Shown piece by piece: positions 9,346 to 19,500 of a stretch of DNA of 64,000 nucleotides. How positions within the stretch are numbered: the stretch's first letter is position 1; every line of letters starts with the position of its first letter. A program made the position numbers and the translations under genes. This DNA is from Flavobacteriales bacterium 33_180_T64. Its GTDB lineage: Bacteria; Bacteroidota; Bacteroidia; Flavobacteriales; Flavobacteriaceae. The stretch spans positions 115,801 through 179,800 of the forward strand of contig MAAQ01000017.1 of NCBI GenBank assembly GCA_002162685.1. The letters are read 5' to 3'. The notes under the pieces were generated by a model that saw only the letters and a program-made list of their open reading frames with translations, ran no database searches and was not told the origin of the DNA.

Positions 9346-10233
9346 ATGAACACATTAATTATAAAAAACCTTAGCAAAACCTACCCAAATGGTGTAAAGG
9401 CATTGAATGGAATAAATTTAGAAATTACTAATGGAATGTTTGGTTTGCTCGGAGCAAATGGCGCAGGAAAATCGTCTTTAATGCGTACTATAGCCTCTTT
9501 ACAAGAACCAACTTCCGGAAGTATTACATTTAATAATACAGACATTGTTCAGCAACCTGATGACATTAGAAAACACTTGGGATATTTACCACAAGAGTTT
9601 GGTGTTTATCCGAAGATTTCTGCTGAGAAATTATTGAATCATTTAGCTGTTTTAAAAGGAGTTTTAGATACTAAAATACGTAAAGAACAAGTAACCGCTT
9701 TATTGCAACAAGTAAATTTATATCAACACAGAAAAAAAGCGGTGTATACATTTTCAGGAGGCATGCGTCAACGTTTTGGAATTGCACAAGCCTTATTAGC
9801 AAATCCACAAATCATTATTGTAGATGAGCCAACTGCTGGATTAGACCCAGAGGAGAGCAACCGTTTCTTAAATTTGCTAAGTGAGATTGGAGAGAATGTA
9901 ATTGTTATCCTTTCTACACATATTGTAGAAGACGTTAGAAATTTATGTCCTAAAATGGCCATTCTTTCTAACGGTCAAATTATTTCTATAGGTAATCCAA
10001 CAGAATTGGTTGCAAGTATTGATGGAAAAATTTGGACTAAAATTATTCCTAAAGGTGACTTAAATATTTTTAAAAAATCTTTCGATGTTATTTCTACCAA
10101 ATTAATTGCAGGAGAAACTCAAATACGAGTTATGTCTAACCATAGACCAGAAGTTGGTTTTGACGTTATAACCCCAAATTTAGAGGATTTCTATTTCGCA
10201 ACATTGTTCCATAATTCATCAAAAACAGTATAA
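9346..10233 (+). CDS. ABC transporter ATP-binding protein (module 1)
   Basis: ATPase subunit of an ABC exporter, cytoplasmic face of the inner membrane. Walker A is GANGAGKSS (residues 36-44; Ala replaces the more common Pro), Q-loop region YLPQEFG, signature FSGGMRQRFG, Walker B IIIVDEPTAGLDP and switch His in STHIVED. A C-terminal extension of ~75 residues follows the NBD. The permease-peptidase gene starts 3 bp downstream, so they form one operon. A box with one mismatch to TAnnTTTG (CACATTTG, 9311-9318) lies 27 bases before the ATG, at a spacing close to that of the paralogous ATPase at 15619. Confidence 0.9.
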   Translation: MNTLIIKNLSKTYPNGVKALNGINLEITNGMFGLLGANGAGKSSLMRTIASLQEPTSGSITFNNTDIVQQPDDIRKHLGYLPQEFGVYPKISAEKLLNHLAVLKGVLDTKIRKEQVTALLQQVNLYQHRKKAVYTFSGGMRQRFGIAQALLANPQIIIVDEPTAGLDPEESNRFLNLLSEIGENVIVILSTHIVEDVRNLCPKMAILSNGQIISIGNPTELVASIDGKIWTKIIPKGDLNIFKKSFDVISTKLIAGETQIRVMSNHRPEVGFDVITPNLEDFYFATLFHNSSKTV

Positions 10234-10236
10234 GCC

Positions 10237-13200
10237 ATGTTTAAGAAGTTATTACAATTCGAAGTTTTTTATCAATTAAAACAGCGTGCATTTCTCATAT
10301 TTACGTTCTTATTTTTAGCATTGGGATTTTTTGTAGGAAGACAAGGTTTTGCGCCTAATGGCATTAATTTTAATGCAGTGTATCAAGTCTATTTTCATAC
10401 CAGTCTTTTTACTTTAGGAAGTGTGTTTATTATTATGTTTTTTGCGATTAGCGCTATGTTAAGAGATAGGCAACACCATATGGAAGGCTTAATATATAGC
10501 TCATCCATTAAGAAAGCACATTATTTTTGGAGCCGCTTTTTAGGAACATTTATTTTTAGTGTATTGGCATTTACACCTTTTGTTTTAGGCTATATTTTTG
10601 GGAATTATTTTTCTAATTTAGATCCAGAACGTTTAGGTAATTTTCAGTTGCTCAATTATCTGGAACCTTGGTTGTATATTGTTTTACCAAATATTTTTAT
10701 CTGTTCTACACTACTATTTTCTGTTAGTACATTAACAAAAAACAGTACAGCCACATATGTAGGTGCTGTGTTTATTTACATGTTGTATTTTGTAAGTTCT
10801 ATCTTTTTAAATTCGCCATTATTAGCGCAAGCTGTTCCTGCGTCTCCAGAAAGCATGGCTATTGCAGCTGTTGCTGATCCTTTTGGAATTGCAGCGTTTT
10901 TTGAGCAAACACAATATTGGACTCCTTTTCAAAAGAACACACAATTACTGTCTTTTTCAGGTTTATTTCTTTTAAACAGACTGGTTTGGGTTTTGGTATC
11001 ACTCGGGATTTTAGTTACGACGTATCGACTATTCTCTTTTAGAGAAATCACTAAAAAAGTAAAGAAATCACCAAAAATCAAAAATAATAACCCTCAAATA
11101 GTAGCCTATAAACCTATAAAAGTGTTGCACAATTTTAAAGCACAGCAAGCAGCCTTTTTTTCTCTTTTAAAATTAGAATTGAAAAGTGTTTTTAAGAGCT
11201 TACCTTTTATTGCTGTGCTATTAATGTGGTTGTTTATTGTTTTTTCAGAATTATATTCTACTGTTGTAAGTGGAGGCGAATATGGAGTGAGTATCTATCC
11301 GTTTACAAATCAATTGATCGATTTAATCGTAGATCCATTAACCATTTTTAGTATAATCTTAATCATTTTTTATAGTGCTGAAATTGTTTGGAGAGAACGC
11401 AGTTTAAATTTTGATAGTATTGTCGATGCAACCCCAGTTAAAAATGCTGTGTTCTTCGCTTCTAAATTCACAGCATTATTAGCATTGCCTATAATTTTGA
11501 TGACTTTAGGAATACTACTTTGCATAGTATTTCAAGTGAGCTTAAACTATACTAATTTTGAATTTAGCCTGTATGCGTCTTTATATTATCATTATGGAAT
11601 TCAATTAGTAGTATTTTGTATGATTGCGCTATTTGTACACAGTTTAGCAAAAAATAAATATATGGGAATGGGGCTCTTTGGCCTGATAGTATTGCTAAGC
11701 TTAAAATCGGATTTATTAGGTTTAGAACATCCTTTAACTAGTCTTGGGTTTCTACCAAGAGTATCCTATACAAATATGAATGGCTTTTATGGTGGTTCTA
11801 CACTGTTTAATCATTTAGCACTGTATTGGTTCGCTTTAGGATTGTTACTAGCGGTATGCTCATTTAAAATTTGGAATAGAGGGGTAGTGGCAAAATTATC
11901 AGTGAAACTAAAACATTTGATCTATAGCTGGACAACCATTCAAAAAATTACAACGGTACTTTTAATCCTATTATTTATAGGCTCCGGAAGCTTGGTTTTT
12001 TATAATACAAATGTAGTTTCAGAGTATACTACTATTAATGAACAACTTGATTTTAGAGAAACCTATGAGCGAAAATTTAAAGACTATGATAGCCTAGAAA
12101 GTCCATTTCCGATATCAAGAAAAACAGAAGTCGCGATTTTCCCTAATGAAAGATGGTATTCGGTAAAAGCGAATTATATATTGAAAAATAACAATGAAGA
12201 CCAAATTTCACAATTATTTATTACTGAAAGAATCCCTTTAGATACGATTACTATTGAAAATGCAACATTGGTTGCGCATGATACAATTTATGGGACTTAT
12301 TTATTCGAATTCAAAACACCTTTACAACCCAATGATTCGATTAGTTATACTTACAAACTGACGCATATATTGAAAGGTTATGAAAGTGATAATGCTATAG
12401 TACATAACGGAACTTATATTACGCATAGAAATTTTGAACCTATTCTGGGTTATCGTTCTGGATATGAAATTACGGATAATATAGAGCGCGACAAGCGAAA
12501 CTTATCGAAGCGCGATGAAAATGATAATTCAGATGCACATATTGAATTGGACGCCTTCAAAAATGAAAAGATAAGTTTTGAAACTATTGTTTCTACTGCT
12601 AAAGATCAAACAGCGATAAGCTCAGGAGCCTTAATTAATGAATGGACAGCCAATAATAGAACGTACTACCATTATAAATCTAAAGGCAAAATACTTCCTA
12701 TGATAGCCTATTTTTCAGGAATGTATAATACAAAGAAAACTGTATATAAAGGTGTTTCTATAGAACAGTATTATGATCAAAATCATCAGTTTAATATTAA
12801 TGTAGTTGAACATAGCACAAAGCAAACCCTAGATTATTGTCAAGAACAGTTTGGCGCCTACCAATTTGATTATGTAAGAATTGCCGAACTTCCATCACAT
12901 TGGTCTTTTGGTGGTTTTGCACACCCAGGCGTTATTAGTATGGTAGAGGATCGATTGTATTTAGCAAATGTAAGTGATATTAAGACCTTCAATTTGGTTG
13001 CCAAACGAACCATACATGAAGTGGCACATCAATGGTGGGCACATACCTTATCGGCTAAACCAGTCGCTGGAGGATCTTTGTTTATTGAGGGTTTTGCAAA
13101 ATATACTGAAGCTGTAGTCATGGAGAAAATGTATGGGAAAAGTGCTATTTATGAACTCAGTGAAAATGCCAGACGCAGATATTTCTCAGGCAGATCTTAT

Positions 13201-13794
13201 GCTAATGAAATAGAACCTCCAGTATATAAAGTATTTGGTCAAGGTTATATTTCCTACGGAAAAGCATTAACGGTAATGCTAGCATTAAGAGATTTAATAG
13301 GAGAGCAACAAGTTAATTATGTTTTAAAAATTTTAACCGATAAGTACCGAAATACAGATACTTTAGAAGTTAATACTATTGAATTTTTAAATGTACTGTA
13401 TAAAGTGACTCCAAAAGCACAGCACAGCTTAATTGATGATTGGTTTAAAAAGGTCATCACTTATGATTTAGGTATTGAAGATAGTTCCTATCAAGAATTA
13501 GAAAACGGAACTTACGAAGTTACAGTGACACTAGGCGCAAAGCGTTTTGAGACTTTAGCTAGTGGAGAGATTAAACAAATAGCTATTGATGAACCTATAA
13601 AACTTGGTATTTTATCAAGCCATCCGTCATTAGTAACAACAAATAGTGCCGTATTATATTATCAATCTATTAGGATTAATAAAGAAAAAACAATCATTAC
13701 ACTTATTGTTAATGAAAAGCCCAAGTATATTGCTATTGACCCTTTTGGAACACGTTCAGATGAGAATACGGTTGATAATGTAATGCGTTTATAA
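10237..13794 (+). CDS. ABC permease fused to M1-type metallopeptidase (module 1)
   Basis: A 1185-residue membrane protein. The N-terminal half has two ABC-2-like permease blocks, each with about six hydrophobic helices (~15-275 and ~320-590). The C-terminal half (~610-1185) is an M1/gluzincin-like domain expected on the periplasmic side. Zinc site: H927-E928-x-x-H931 (HEVAHQWW), with a likely third ligand E951 in IEGFAKY. The GAMEN exopeptidase motif of classical M1 aminopeptidases is not visible; the matching region reads FAHPGVISMVED. The upstream ATPase is the obvious partner. Coupling a peptidase to a transporter suggests processing or sensing of peptides at the membrane, but the substrate is unknown. 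A paralogue is at 16509-19793. Confidence 0.85.
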   Translation: MFKKLLQFEVFYQLKQRAFLIFTFLFLALGFFVGRQGFAPNGINFNAVYQVYFHTSLFTLGSVFIIMFFAISAMLRDRQHHMEGLIYSSSIKKAHYFWSRFLGTFIFSVLAFTPFVLGYIFGNYFSNLDPERLGNFQLLNYLEPWLYIVLPNIFICSTLLFSVSTLTKNSTATYVGAVFIYMLYFVSSIFLNSPLLAQAVPASPESMAIAAVADPFGIAAFFEQTQYWTPFQKNTQLLSFSGLFLLNRLVWVLVSLGILVTTYRLFSFREITKKVKKSPKIKNNNPQIVAYKPIKVLHNFKAQQAAFFSLLKLELKSVFKSLPFIAVLLMWLFIVFSELYSTVVSGGEYGVSIYPFTNQLIDLIVDPLTIFSIILIIFYSAEIVWRERSLNFDSIVDATPVKNAVFFASKFTALLALPIILMTLGILLCIVFQVSLNYTNFEFSLYASLYYHYGIQLVVFCMIALFVHSLAKNKYMGMGLFGLIVLLSLKSDLLGLEHPLTSLGFLPRVSYTNMNGFYGGSTLFNHLALYWFALGLLLAVCSFKIWNRGVVAKLSVKLKHLIYSWTTIQKITTVLLILLFIGSGSLVFYNTNVVSEYTTINEQLDFRETYERKFKDYDSLESPFPISRKTEVAIFPNERWYSVKANYILKNNNEDQISQLFITERIPLDTITIENATLVAHDTIYGTYLFEFKTPLQPNDSISYTYKLTHILKGYESDNAIVHNGTYITHRNFEPILGYRSGYEITDNIERDKRNLSKRDENDNSDAHIELDAFKNEKISFETIVSTAKDQTAISSGALINEWTANNRTYYHYKSKGKILPMIAYFSGMYNTKKTVYKGVSIEQYYDQNHQFNINVVEHSTKQTLDYCQEQFGAYQFDYVRIAELPSHWSFGGFAHPGVISMVEDRLYLANVSDIKTFNLVAKRTIHEVAHQWWAHTLSAKPVAGGSLFIEGFAKYTEAVVMEKMYGKSAIYELSENARRRYFSGRSYANEIEPPVYKVFGQGYISYGKALTVMLALRDLIGEQQVNYVLKILTDKYRNTDTLEVNTIEFLNVLYKVTPKAQHSLIDDWFKKVITYDLGIEDSSYQELENGTYEVTVTLGAKRFETLASGEIKQIAIDEPIKLGILSSHPSLVTTNSAVLYYQSIRINKEKTIITLIVNEKPKYIAIDPFGTRSDENTVDNVMRL

Positions 13795-13850
13795 ATTACA
13801 TCAAGTTTTGAAACATTAAAGCGCTCTAATTTATTGAAATTATTTTTTAA

Positions 13851-13878
13851 AAGCTCAATGGGAACATTGGGTTTTTTT
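13851..13878 (+). terminator. Rho-independent terminator after module 1
   Basis: Stem CTCAATG / CATTGGG (one G-T wobble, extendable by AAG/TTT) with a GGAA loop, followed by seven T residues at 13872-13878. It lies 57 bp after the permease-peptidase stop, between convergent genes. Confidence 0.7.
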
Positions 13879-13917
13879 GATAATGAGCAGGACTAATACA
13901 ATCACCGAATGGCAAGA

Positions 13918-14616
13918 CTACTCCAGCAGTCTATTTACATTAGCCTTATATAGTTTGCCAATAGGTACGATATGTTTCCCAATGTGTATTCGATTGCCTT
14001 CAATGCTTGTAATATGCGTTGTAGCAATAGCGAACGATTTATGTACTTGAAGAAATCCGTTAGTAGGTAAAGCTTCTATCATATCAGAAATTTTCTCTCT
14101 AATGGTAATCGTATCATTTATAGTGACCACCTTAGTATAATTACCAGATGCTTCAATATATAAAATAGTAGGGATTTCAACTTGAATGTGGCTTTTGTTT
14201 TGTCTTAAAAATAATTGACTTGTCGTAACTTCCTTTTGTTTTACAGGCAGTTCTTTTTGGTGTTTAGAAATAGCAGTTACTTTATTGACAGCTTTTAAAA
14301 AGCGTTCAAAACCAAAAGGTTTTAATAAGTAATCTACAATATTAAGCTCGTAACCCTCTAAAGCAAATTCACTGTAAGCGGTTGTTACTATAACTTTTGG
14401 AGGAGAAACTAATGTTTTTAAAAATTCAAAACCTTTTAATTTGGGCATATTAAGATCTAAAAAAATAAGATCTACTTTATGTTTATTCAAATATTCAATA
14501 GCTTCAATCGCGTCATAACAATGCGCCTTAAATTGCATATTAGGTAACATATCACCATATTTTTTTATGATATCATGTGCAATATGCTCGTCATCAATAA
14601 TGATATAACTAATCAT
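13918..14616 (-). CDS. LytTR-family response regulator (module 2)
   Basis: Receiver plus LytTR regulator, 232 residues, clearly paralogous to the regulator at 7310-8014: D8/D9, phospho-acceptor D54 in LDLNMP, K in LLKPF, and the LytTR signature LQVHKSFAIATTHI. It overlaps the kinase stop by four bases (14613-14616, ATGA). Divergence from its paralogue is concentrated in the linker and the LytTR half, consistent with different DNA targets. The likely target is the divergent operon starting at 15619 and its own promoter, where a 21-bp-spaced direct repeat is found. Confidence 0.9.
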   Translation of the reverse strand: MISYIIIDDEHIAHDIIKKYGDMLPNMQFKAHCYDAIEAIEYLNKHKVDLIFLDLNMPKLKGFEFLKTLVSPPKVIVTTAYSEFALEGYELNIVDYLLKPFGFERFLKAVNKVTAISKHQKELPVKQKEVTTSQLFLRQNKSHIQVEIPTILYIEASGNYTKVVTINDTITIREKISDMIEALPTNGFLQVHKSFAIATTHITSIEGNRIHIGKHIVPIGKLYKANVNRLLE

Positions 14617-15407
14617 AATTTGGTAATATTAAGTTGTGCTTTATAGACTTCTTTAGTTATTGAAAATGATAAGCTATGATCTTTAGGATACACCAACTCT
14701 AGTCGTCGCTTTAAATTGGTGAGACCAATACCGTTTGATTCATTAGTTAGTGAGACATCAAAATTATTTTCAATATCAAAATACACCTGATTATTTCCTA
14801 CGGTCATAGTTATATAAACATACGCATTTTCTCTTAAATTTTCTACACCATGCTTAAATGCATTTTCTAAGAGAATAATAAATAGTAGAGGCATAACTCT
14901 ATAGGTGTCATCTGTAATATTGTGATTAAATTTAATATCTATAGTTTTATGATACCGCATTTTATGGAGTTCGATATAGTTTTGTAAATAGTCAATTTCT
15001 TTAGATAATAATACAGTTTCGTTTTGACCTTCATAAATGCTATAGCGCATCATATCTGAAAGTTTTAAAATCAATTCTTGCGCTTTTTTAGAATCTTTAT
15101 CAACTAAACCATAAAGGTTATTGAGTATATTAAAAAAGAAATGCGGATTTACCTGACTTTTTAAATGCATCAGTTCTGTTTTTTCTTTTTCATTCTTTAA
15201 TCGAATAATTGACTTTATTTGTTTAAAAATCCAATGTGCGATTGTGATAAAAACAAGTATAAAATAGAATGCAATAAATTCTATAAATCCTTCTAATTTA
15301 CCAAAAGTGTCATTAAAAATTACAAGGACTAGACCTAAAATGACAAGCGTTATTTTATAAAATCGCATTAGAATTTTCTTTTTTCTATCAGATATTTTCA
15401 ACTTCAT
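14613..15407 (-). CDS. LytS-like sensor histidine kinase (module 2)
   Basis: Short inner-membrane kinase of 264 residues, about 110 shorter than the module 1 kinase because only two membrane helices remain at the N-terminus (~12-30 and ~38-62). Core motifs: QVNPHFFFNILNNLYGL (phospho-His), MRYSIYEGQ, LLENAFKHG (N-box) and GIGLTNLKRRL (G-box). With almost no periplasmic loop, it probably senses the membrane state or the partner transporter, as proposed for intramembrane-sensing kinases; this is inference. Confidence 0.88.
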   Translation of the reverse strand: MKLKISDRKKKILMRFYKITLVILGLVLVIFNDTFGKLEGFIEFIAFYFILVFITIAHWIFKQIKSIIRLKNEKEKTELMHLKSQVNPHFFFNILNNLYGLVDKDSKKAQELILKLSDMMRYSIYEGQNETVLLSKEIDYLQNYIELHKMRYHKTIDIKFNHNITDDTYRVMPLLFIILLENAFKHGVENLRENAYVYITMTVGNNQVYFDIENNFDVSLTNESNGIGLTNLKRRLELVYPKDHSLSFSITKEVYKAQLNITKL

Positions 15408-15442
15408 ATGTCAATATTAATTAAATAAGTCTCCTAATACAA

Positions 15443-15481
15443 ATTAGTTGACAAACAGTATGTAATTAGTGACAAACTATA
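15443..15481. promoter_or_regulatory. 21-bp-spaced direct repeat, candidate LytTR operator
   Basis: Two copies of GACAAAC at 15450-15456 and 15471-15477, each preceded by ATTAGT(T), exactly 21 bp (two helical turns) apart. LytTR regulators typically bind paired direct repeats with this period. The site is 36-74 bp upstream of the module 2 kinase start, and a related inverted copy GTGTCACTAAC sits at 15545-15555 nearer the ABC operon. Confidence 0.5.
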
Positions 15482-15580
15482 GTAAAGGTGTTTACGAAGC
15501 CTTTATCTCTCAAAATAATCTGTTTATCCCTTATGCATCTATTTGTGTCACTAACATTTTTTAAGGGCTAAAAACACATA

Positions 15581-15588
15581 TATGTTTG
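15581..15588 (+). promoter_or_regulatory. -7 box TATGTTTG before ABC module 2
   Basis: Exact TAnnTTTG match, 30 bases before the ATG at 15619. A possible in-frame TTG start (15586) lies inside this box, which argues against that start. Confidence 0.6.
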
Positions 15589-15618
15589 CGTCAAACAATC
15601 AATCAAAAAACGAACATT

Positions 15619-16506
15619 ATGGAACTTATTATTGATAATCTATCAAAGACCTATTCAAATGGTATTAAGGCATTACAGAATATTTCATTAGAAATACCAA
15701 AAGGCATGTTTGGTTTATTAGGGCCAAATGGTGCTGGGAAATCTACTTTAATGAGAACCATTGCAACATTACAAGAAGCTGACACTGGATCTATTGTTCT
15801 TGGAGATATAGATGTGTTAAAACAAAAAAATGAGTTGCGGCAAGTATTAGGTTATTTGCCACAGCAATTTGGGTTGTATCCTAGAATAACTGCAGAAGTA
15901 TTACTCAATCATTTTGCAGTACTAAAAGGCATCACAAATAAAGGTGAACGCAAAGACTTAGTAAAAGCACTTTTACATAAAACTAATTTGTATGACGTGA
16001 GAAAACAAAACCTTAAAGGCTATTCTGGAGGAATGAAACAGCGTTTTGGAATTGCACAAGCGTTACTTAATAACCCTAAATTACTTATTGTAGATGAACC
16101 TACTGCAGGCTTAGATCCTTTAGAGCGTAACCGATTTTATAATGTGCTAAGCGAACTAGGAGAACATACAGTTGTCATCTTATCTACACATATTGTTGAT
16201 GATGTTAAAGAGCTTTGTACAAATATGGCGATTATTAATCAAGGACAAGTTTGCTTAAAAGGGAATCCATTACAAATACTAGAAAGTATAAAAAACAAAG
16301 TGTATAAAAAAACAATCGAGAAGACAGAATTAAACCTTTATAAACAAAATTATAAAGTTATTAGTGAAAAACTGTTTCTTGGAAAGCCTACCATTCATGT
16401 CTTAAGTGATGAGAATCCAGGAAATGACTTTTCTCTTATTAATGCGGAATTAGAAGATGTGTATTTCTCGGAAATATTCAGTGATATTAACTCTCAATCT
16501 AATTAA
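15619..16506 (+). CDS. ABC transporter ATP-binding protein (module 2)
   Basis: Paralogue of the ATPase at 9346-10233 with the same length (295 residues from this ATG). Walker A GPNGAGKS, signature YSGGMKQRFG, Walker B LLIVDEPTAGLDP, switch His in STHIVDD, and the same ~75-residue C-terminal extension. The ATG at 15619 is chosen because the next upstream start, TTG at 15586, falls inside the promoter box. The permease-peptidase gene begins 2 bp after the stop. It energises export or a conformational cycle of that partner. Confidence 0.9.
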   Translation: MELIIDNLSKTYSNGIKALQNISLEIPKGMFGLLGPNGAGKSTLMRTIATLQEADTGSIVLGDIDVLKQKNELRQVLGYLPQQFGLYPRITAEVLLNHFAVLKGITNKGERKDLVKALLHKTNLYDVRKQNLKGYSGGMKQRFGIAQALLNNPKLLIVDEPTAGLDPLERNRFYNVLSELGEHTVVILSTHIVDDVKELCTNMAIINQGQVCLKGNPLQILESIKNKVYKKTIEKTELNLYKQNYKVISEKLFLGKPTIHVLSDENPGNDFSLINAELEDVYFSEIFSDINSQSN

Positions 16507-16508
16507 TT

Positions 16509-19500
16509 ATGTGGTATCATATTTTTAAGTTCGAAATTCAATATCGTATTAAACGACCAGACACCTATGTATTCTTCCTGTTTCTATTTTTATTTTCTAT
16601 TGTTGGTGTAGATTTTATATTCCAAGGCGCAGATTTAGGACTTATGAAAAAAAACTCACCAATAGTGATTGCAAAAACTATGGGAGCCATTACAGGTATA
16701 TTTATGATTTTGGCGTCAATGATTATGGGGGTTTCTGTTTTAAGGGATTTTGAGTACGAAATAGAATCATTGATTTTTTCTACACCAATCAATAAAAAAA
16801 ATTATTTATTAGGTCGATTTTTAGGATCGTTTGCTGTATTACTTTTTGTGTTTTCTGGTGTTCTCTTCGGAATGATACTAGGAGAATTTATGCCGTGGAA
16901 TACTCCAGATGAGCTATTAGAATTCAATGCAAATGTATATTTAAAGACGTTTCTAATGGTAACTTTGCCAACCTTGTTTTTTGGAGCATCACTATTTTTT
17001 GTTACTGGTGCTTTAAGTAGAAATCTAGTCGTTGTATACACACAAGGTATTATTTTGTTTGTAGTATTTATGCTAACCAAAGCCATCACTAATGTGTTTT
17101 GGCAAGCCATTCTAGATCCATTTTCATTAACCACAACTACTTTTATCACAAAGTCATGGTCAGCTCTAGAAAAGAGTACACAAGACCTTCCATTTCTTGG
17201 AGCACTTATGTATAATAAATTGTTTTGGTTATCTCTTGGGATAGTAGCCTTGATTTATGGTTATAAAAAATTCAATTTTAATGTAGTTAAAGAGAAACGA
17301 TCAAAAAGAAAGCAAGTACAAGTATTGGGTATTAATAAAAACACTAATAAAGTAAATGATATCGTTATACCGACTGCTGAAATGCAATATGGTGCACTTT
17401 CAAAATGGGCACAATTAAAACAGTTTTCTTGGTTTTATTTTTTTAGTATTTGTAAACAATCATCTTTTTGGGGAATTGTTATATGTGGTATGATTATCAT
17501 TCTTATAAATTCAGTAAATCTTGGAACTGTATATGGTGTTGATAGTTATCCAGCAACGTATTTTATTGTTGAAGAACTTCAAGAAACATCAATTTATTTC
17601 TTTATTATCGTTTTAGTGTTTTATTCAGGAGAATTGGTATGGAATGAAAGAAGTGCAAAACTGAATCTAATTTATGATGCAACACCAATGTCTAGCTTTA
17701 TTAAGTTATTGGGTAAGTATATTGGATTAAACTTAATTTATATGGTATTAATACTTGCTTTAATAAGTTCAGGTATTATATTCCAAACATTGAGTGGTTA
17801 TTATAAGTATGAATTCCAAGTCTATTTTTATGGTTTCTTTCTTGAGATTTTACCATTCTTAGCATTGTATACATGCATTGCGTTTTTTATTCAATCTGTT
17901 GTTAATCATAAGTTTGTAGGTATTATGTTGGTGATTATTTTCTTTATTGCCAATATAGCTTTGGGTTTATTTGACTTTGATCATGATTTATATTTTTTTG
18001 GAGGCAGTTCATTAGGTACGTATTCTGACATGAATGGTTATGGACACTTTTTTAAACCTTATTTATTTATTAAAACCTATTGGTTTCTCTTCGGAATGTT
18101 ATTACTAATTATTGGATCTTTAGTATACGTTAGAGGTACTGAAACAAATTTTATTAAACGATTGAAAGCGAGTCGAAGTCGAATGAGTAGAACTCTTCTA
18201 AAATTGACCAGTATCGTACTGATATTATTCATAATATTAGGGAGTTATATATTCTATAACACGAATGTCCTCAATGACTATTGGACCAATTCTGAAGCCA
18301 CTCAGTATAGAATTGATTACGAAAAGACATTGAAGCAATTTGAATATGTGCCACAACCGAAAATTATAGACGTTAGCTTAAATGTCGAATTGTATCCTTC
18401 TGAAAGACATTATACTGCCGAAGGTTATTACGTTCTTAAAAACACAACCGAAACAATCATTAGTGACGTACACGTTCAACAATTAATCGAGTCTAATGTT
18501 ACTTTAGAATACGTCACATTTGAAGGAGGAGCTGCTGCAAATACGCAGTATAGCAAATACGATTATACTATTTATAAGTTGAATACGGCACTACAGCCTG
18601 GCGATGTTGTTCTAATGAAGTTTAAGCAAATCTTTAGAACTAGGGGTTTTGAAGAATCTGGTTCTAATTTAAGCATTGTTGAAAATGGAACATTCTTTAA
18701 GAATAGTGATTTTCCAACTCTAGGGTATAATAAAAAGTATGAACTTAGAGATCATAATGACCGTTCAGATTATAATTTGCCTGAACGCAATAATAAGGCA
18801 AAGAGAGTAGATGAAAATGAACTTGTAAACGCAAGAAATGGTAGCGATTCTGATGGTATTAATTTTGAAATTATAATTGGTACAGACAAAGATCAAACGG
18901 CCATTGCTCCAGGGCAACTTTTAAAACAATGGAAAGCAAACAATCGCAACTATTTTCAGTATAAAATGCATCAAAAAATGATTGATTTTTATGCTATTGT
19001 TTCGGCACGCTATGAGGTTAAAAAAGATACTTGGAGACCTAGCTCAGACAGCTTGGGATCTCCTGTGAATTTAGAAATCTATTATCATAAAACCCACGAT
19101 TATAATTTAGACAGAATGATGACATCTATGAAAGCATCTTTTGACTATTTCAGTGAGAATTTTAGTCCGTATCAATACCAAGATATGCGTATTATGGAAT
19201 TTCCACGTTATGCCGAATTTGCGCAGTCATTTCCTGGAACCGTACCTTTTTCTGAGTCCATAGGTTTTGTGTTAGATATTGATGATGAAAACGATGTGGA
19301 CATGGCATTCTTTGTCACAGCACATGAGTTGGCGCATCAATGGTTTGGGATGCAAGTAGAAGCTGCAAATGTACAAGGACAATATTTTATTATTGAAAGC
19401 TTAGCTCAGTATGCAGCTTTAATGGTATTAAAAGAGCAGTATTCTGAAGAGAAAGTACAGCAATTTTTAGACTTAGAGAATGAAAAATATTTAGAAGGTC

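Noticed and set aside
15586..15618. TTG start for the second ABC ATPase
   Set aside because: It lies inside the TATGTTTG promoter box, and the ATG at 15619 aligns with the start of the paralogue.
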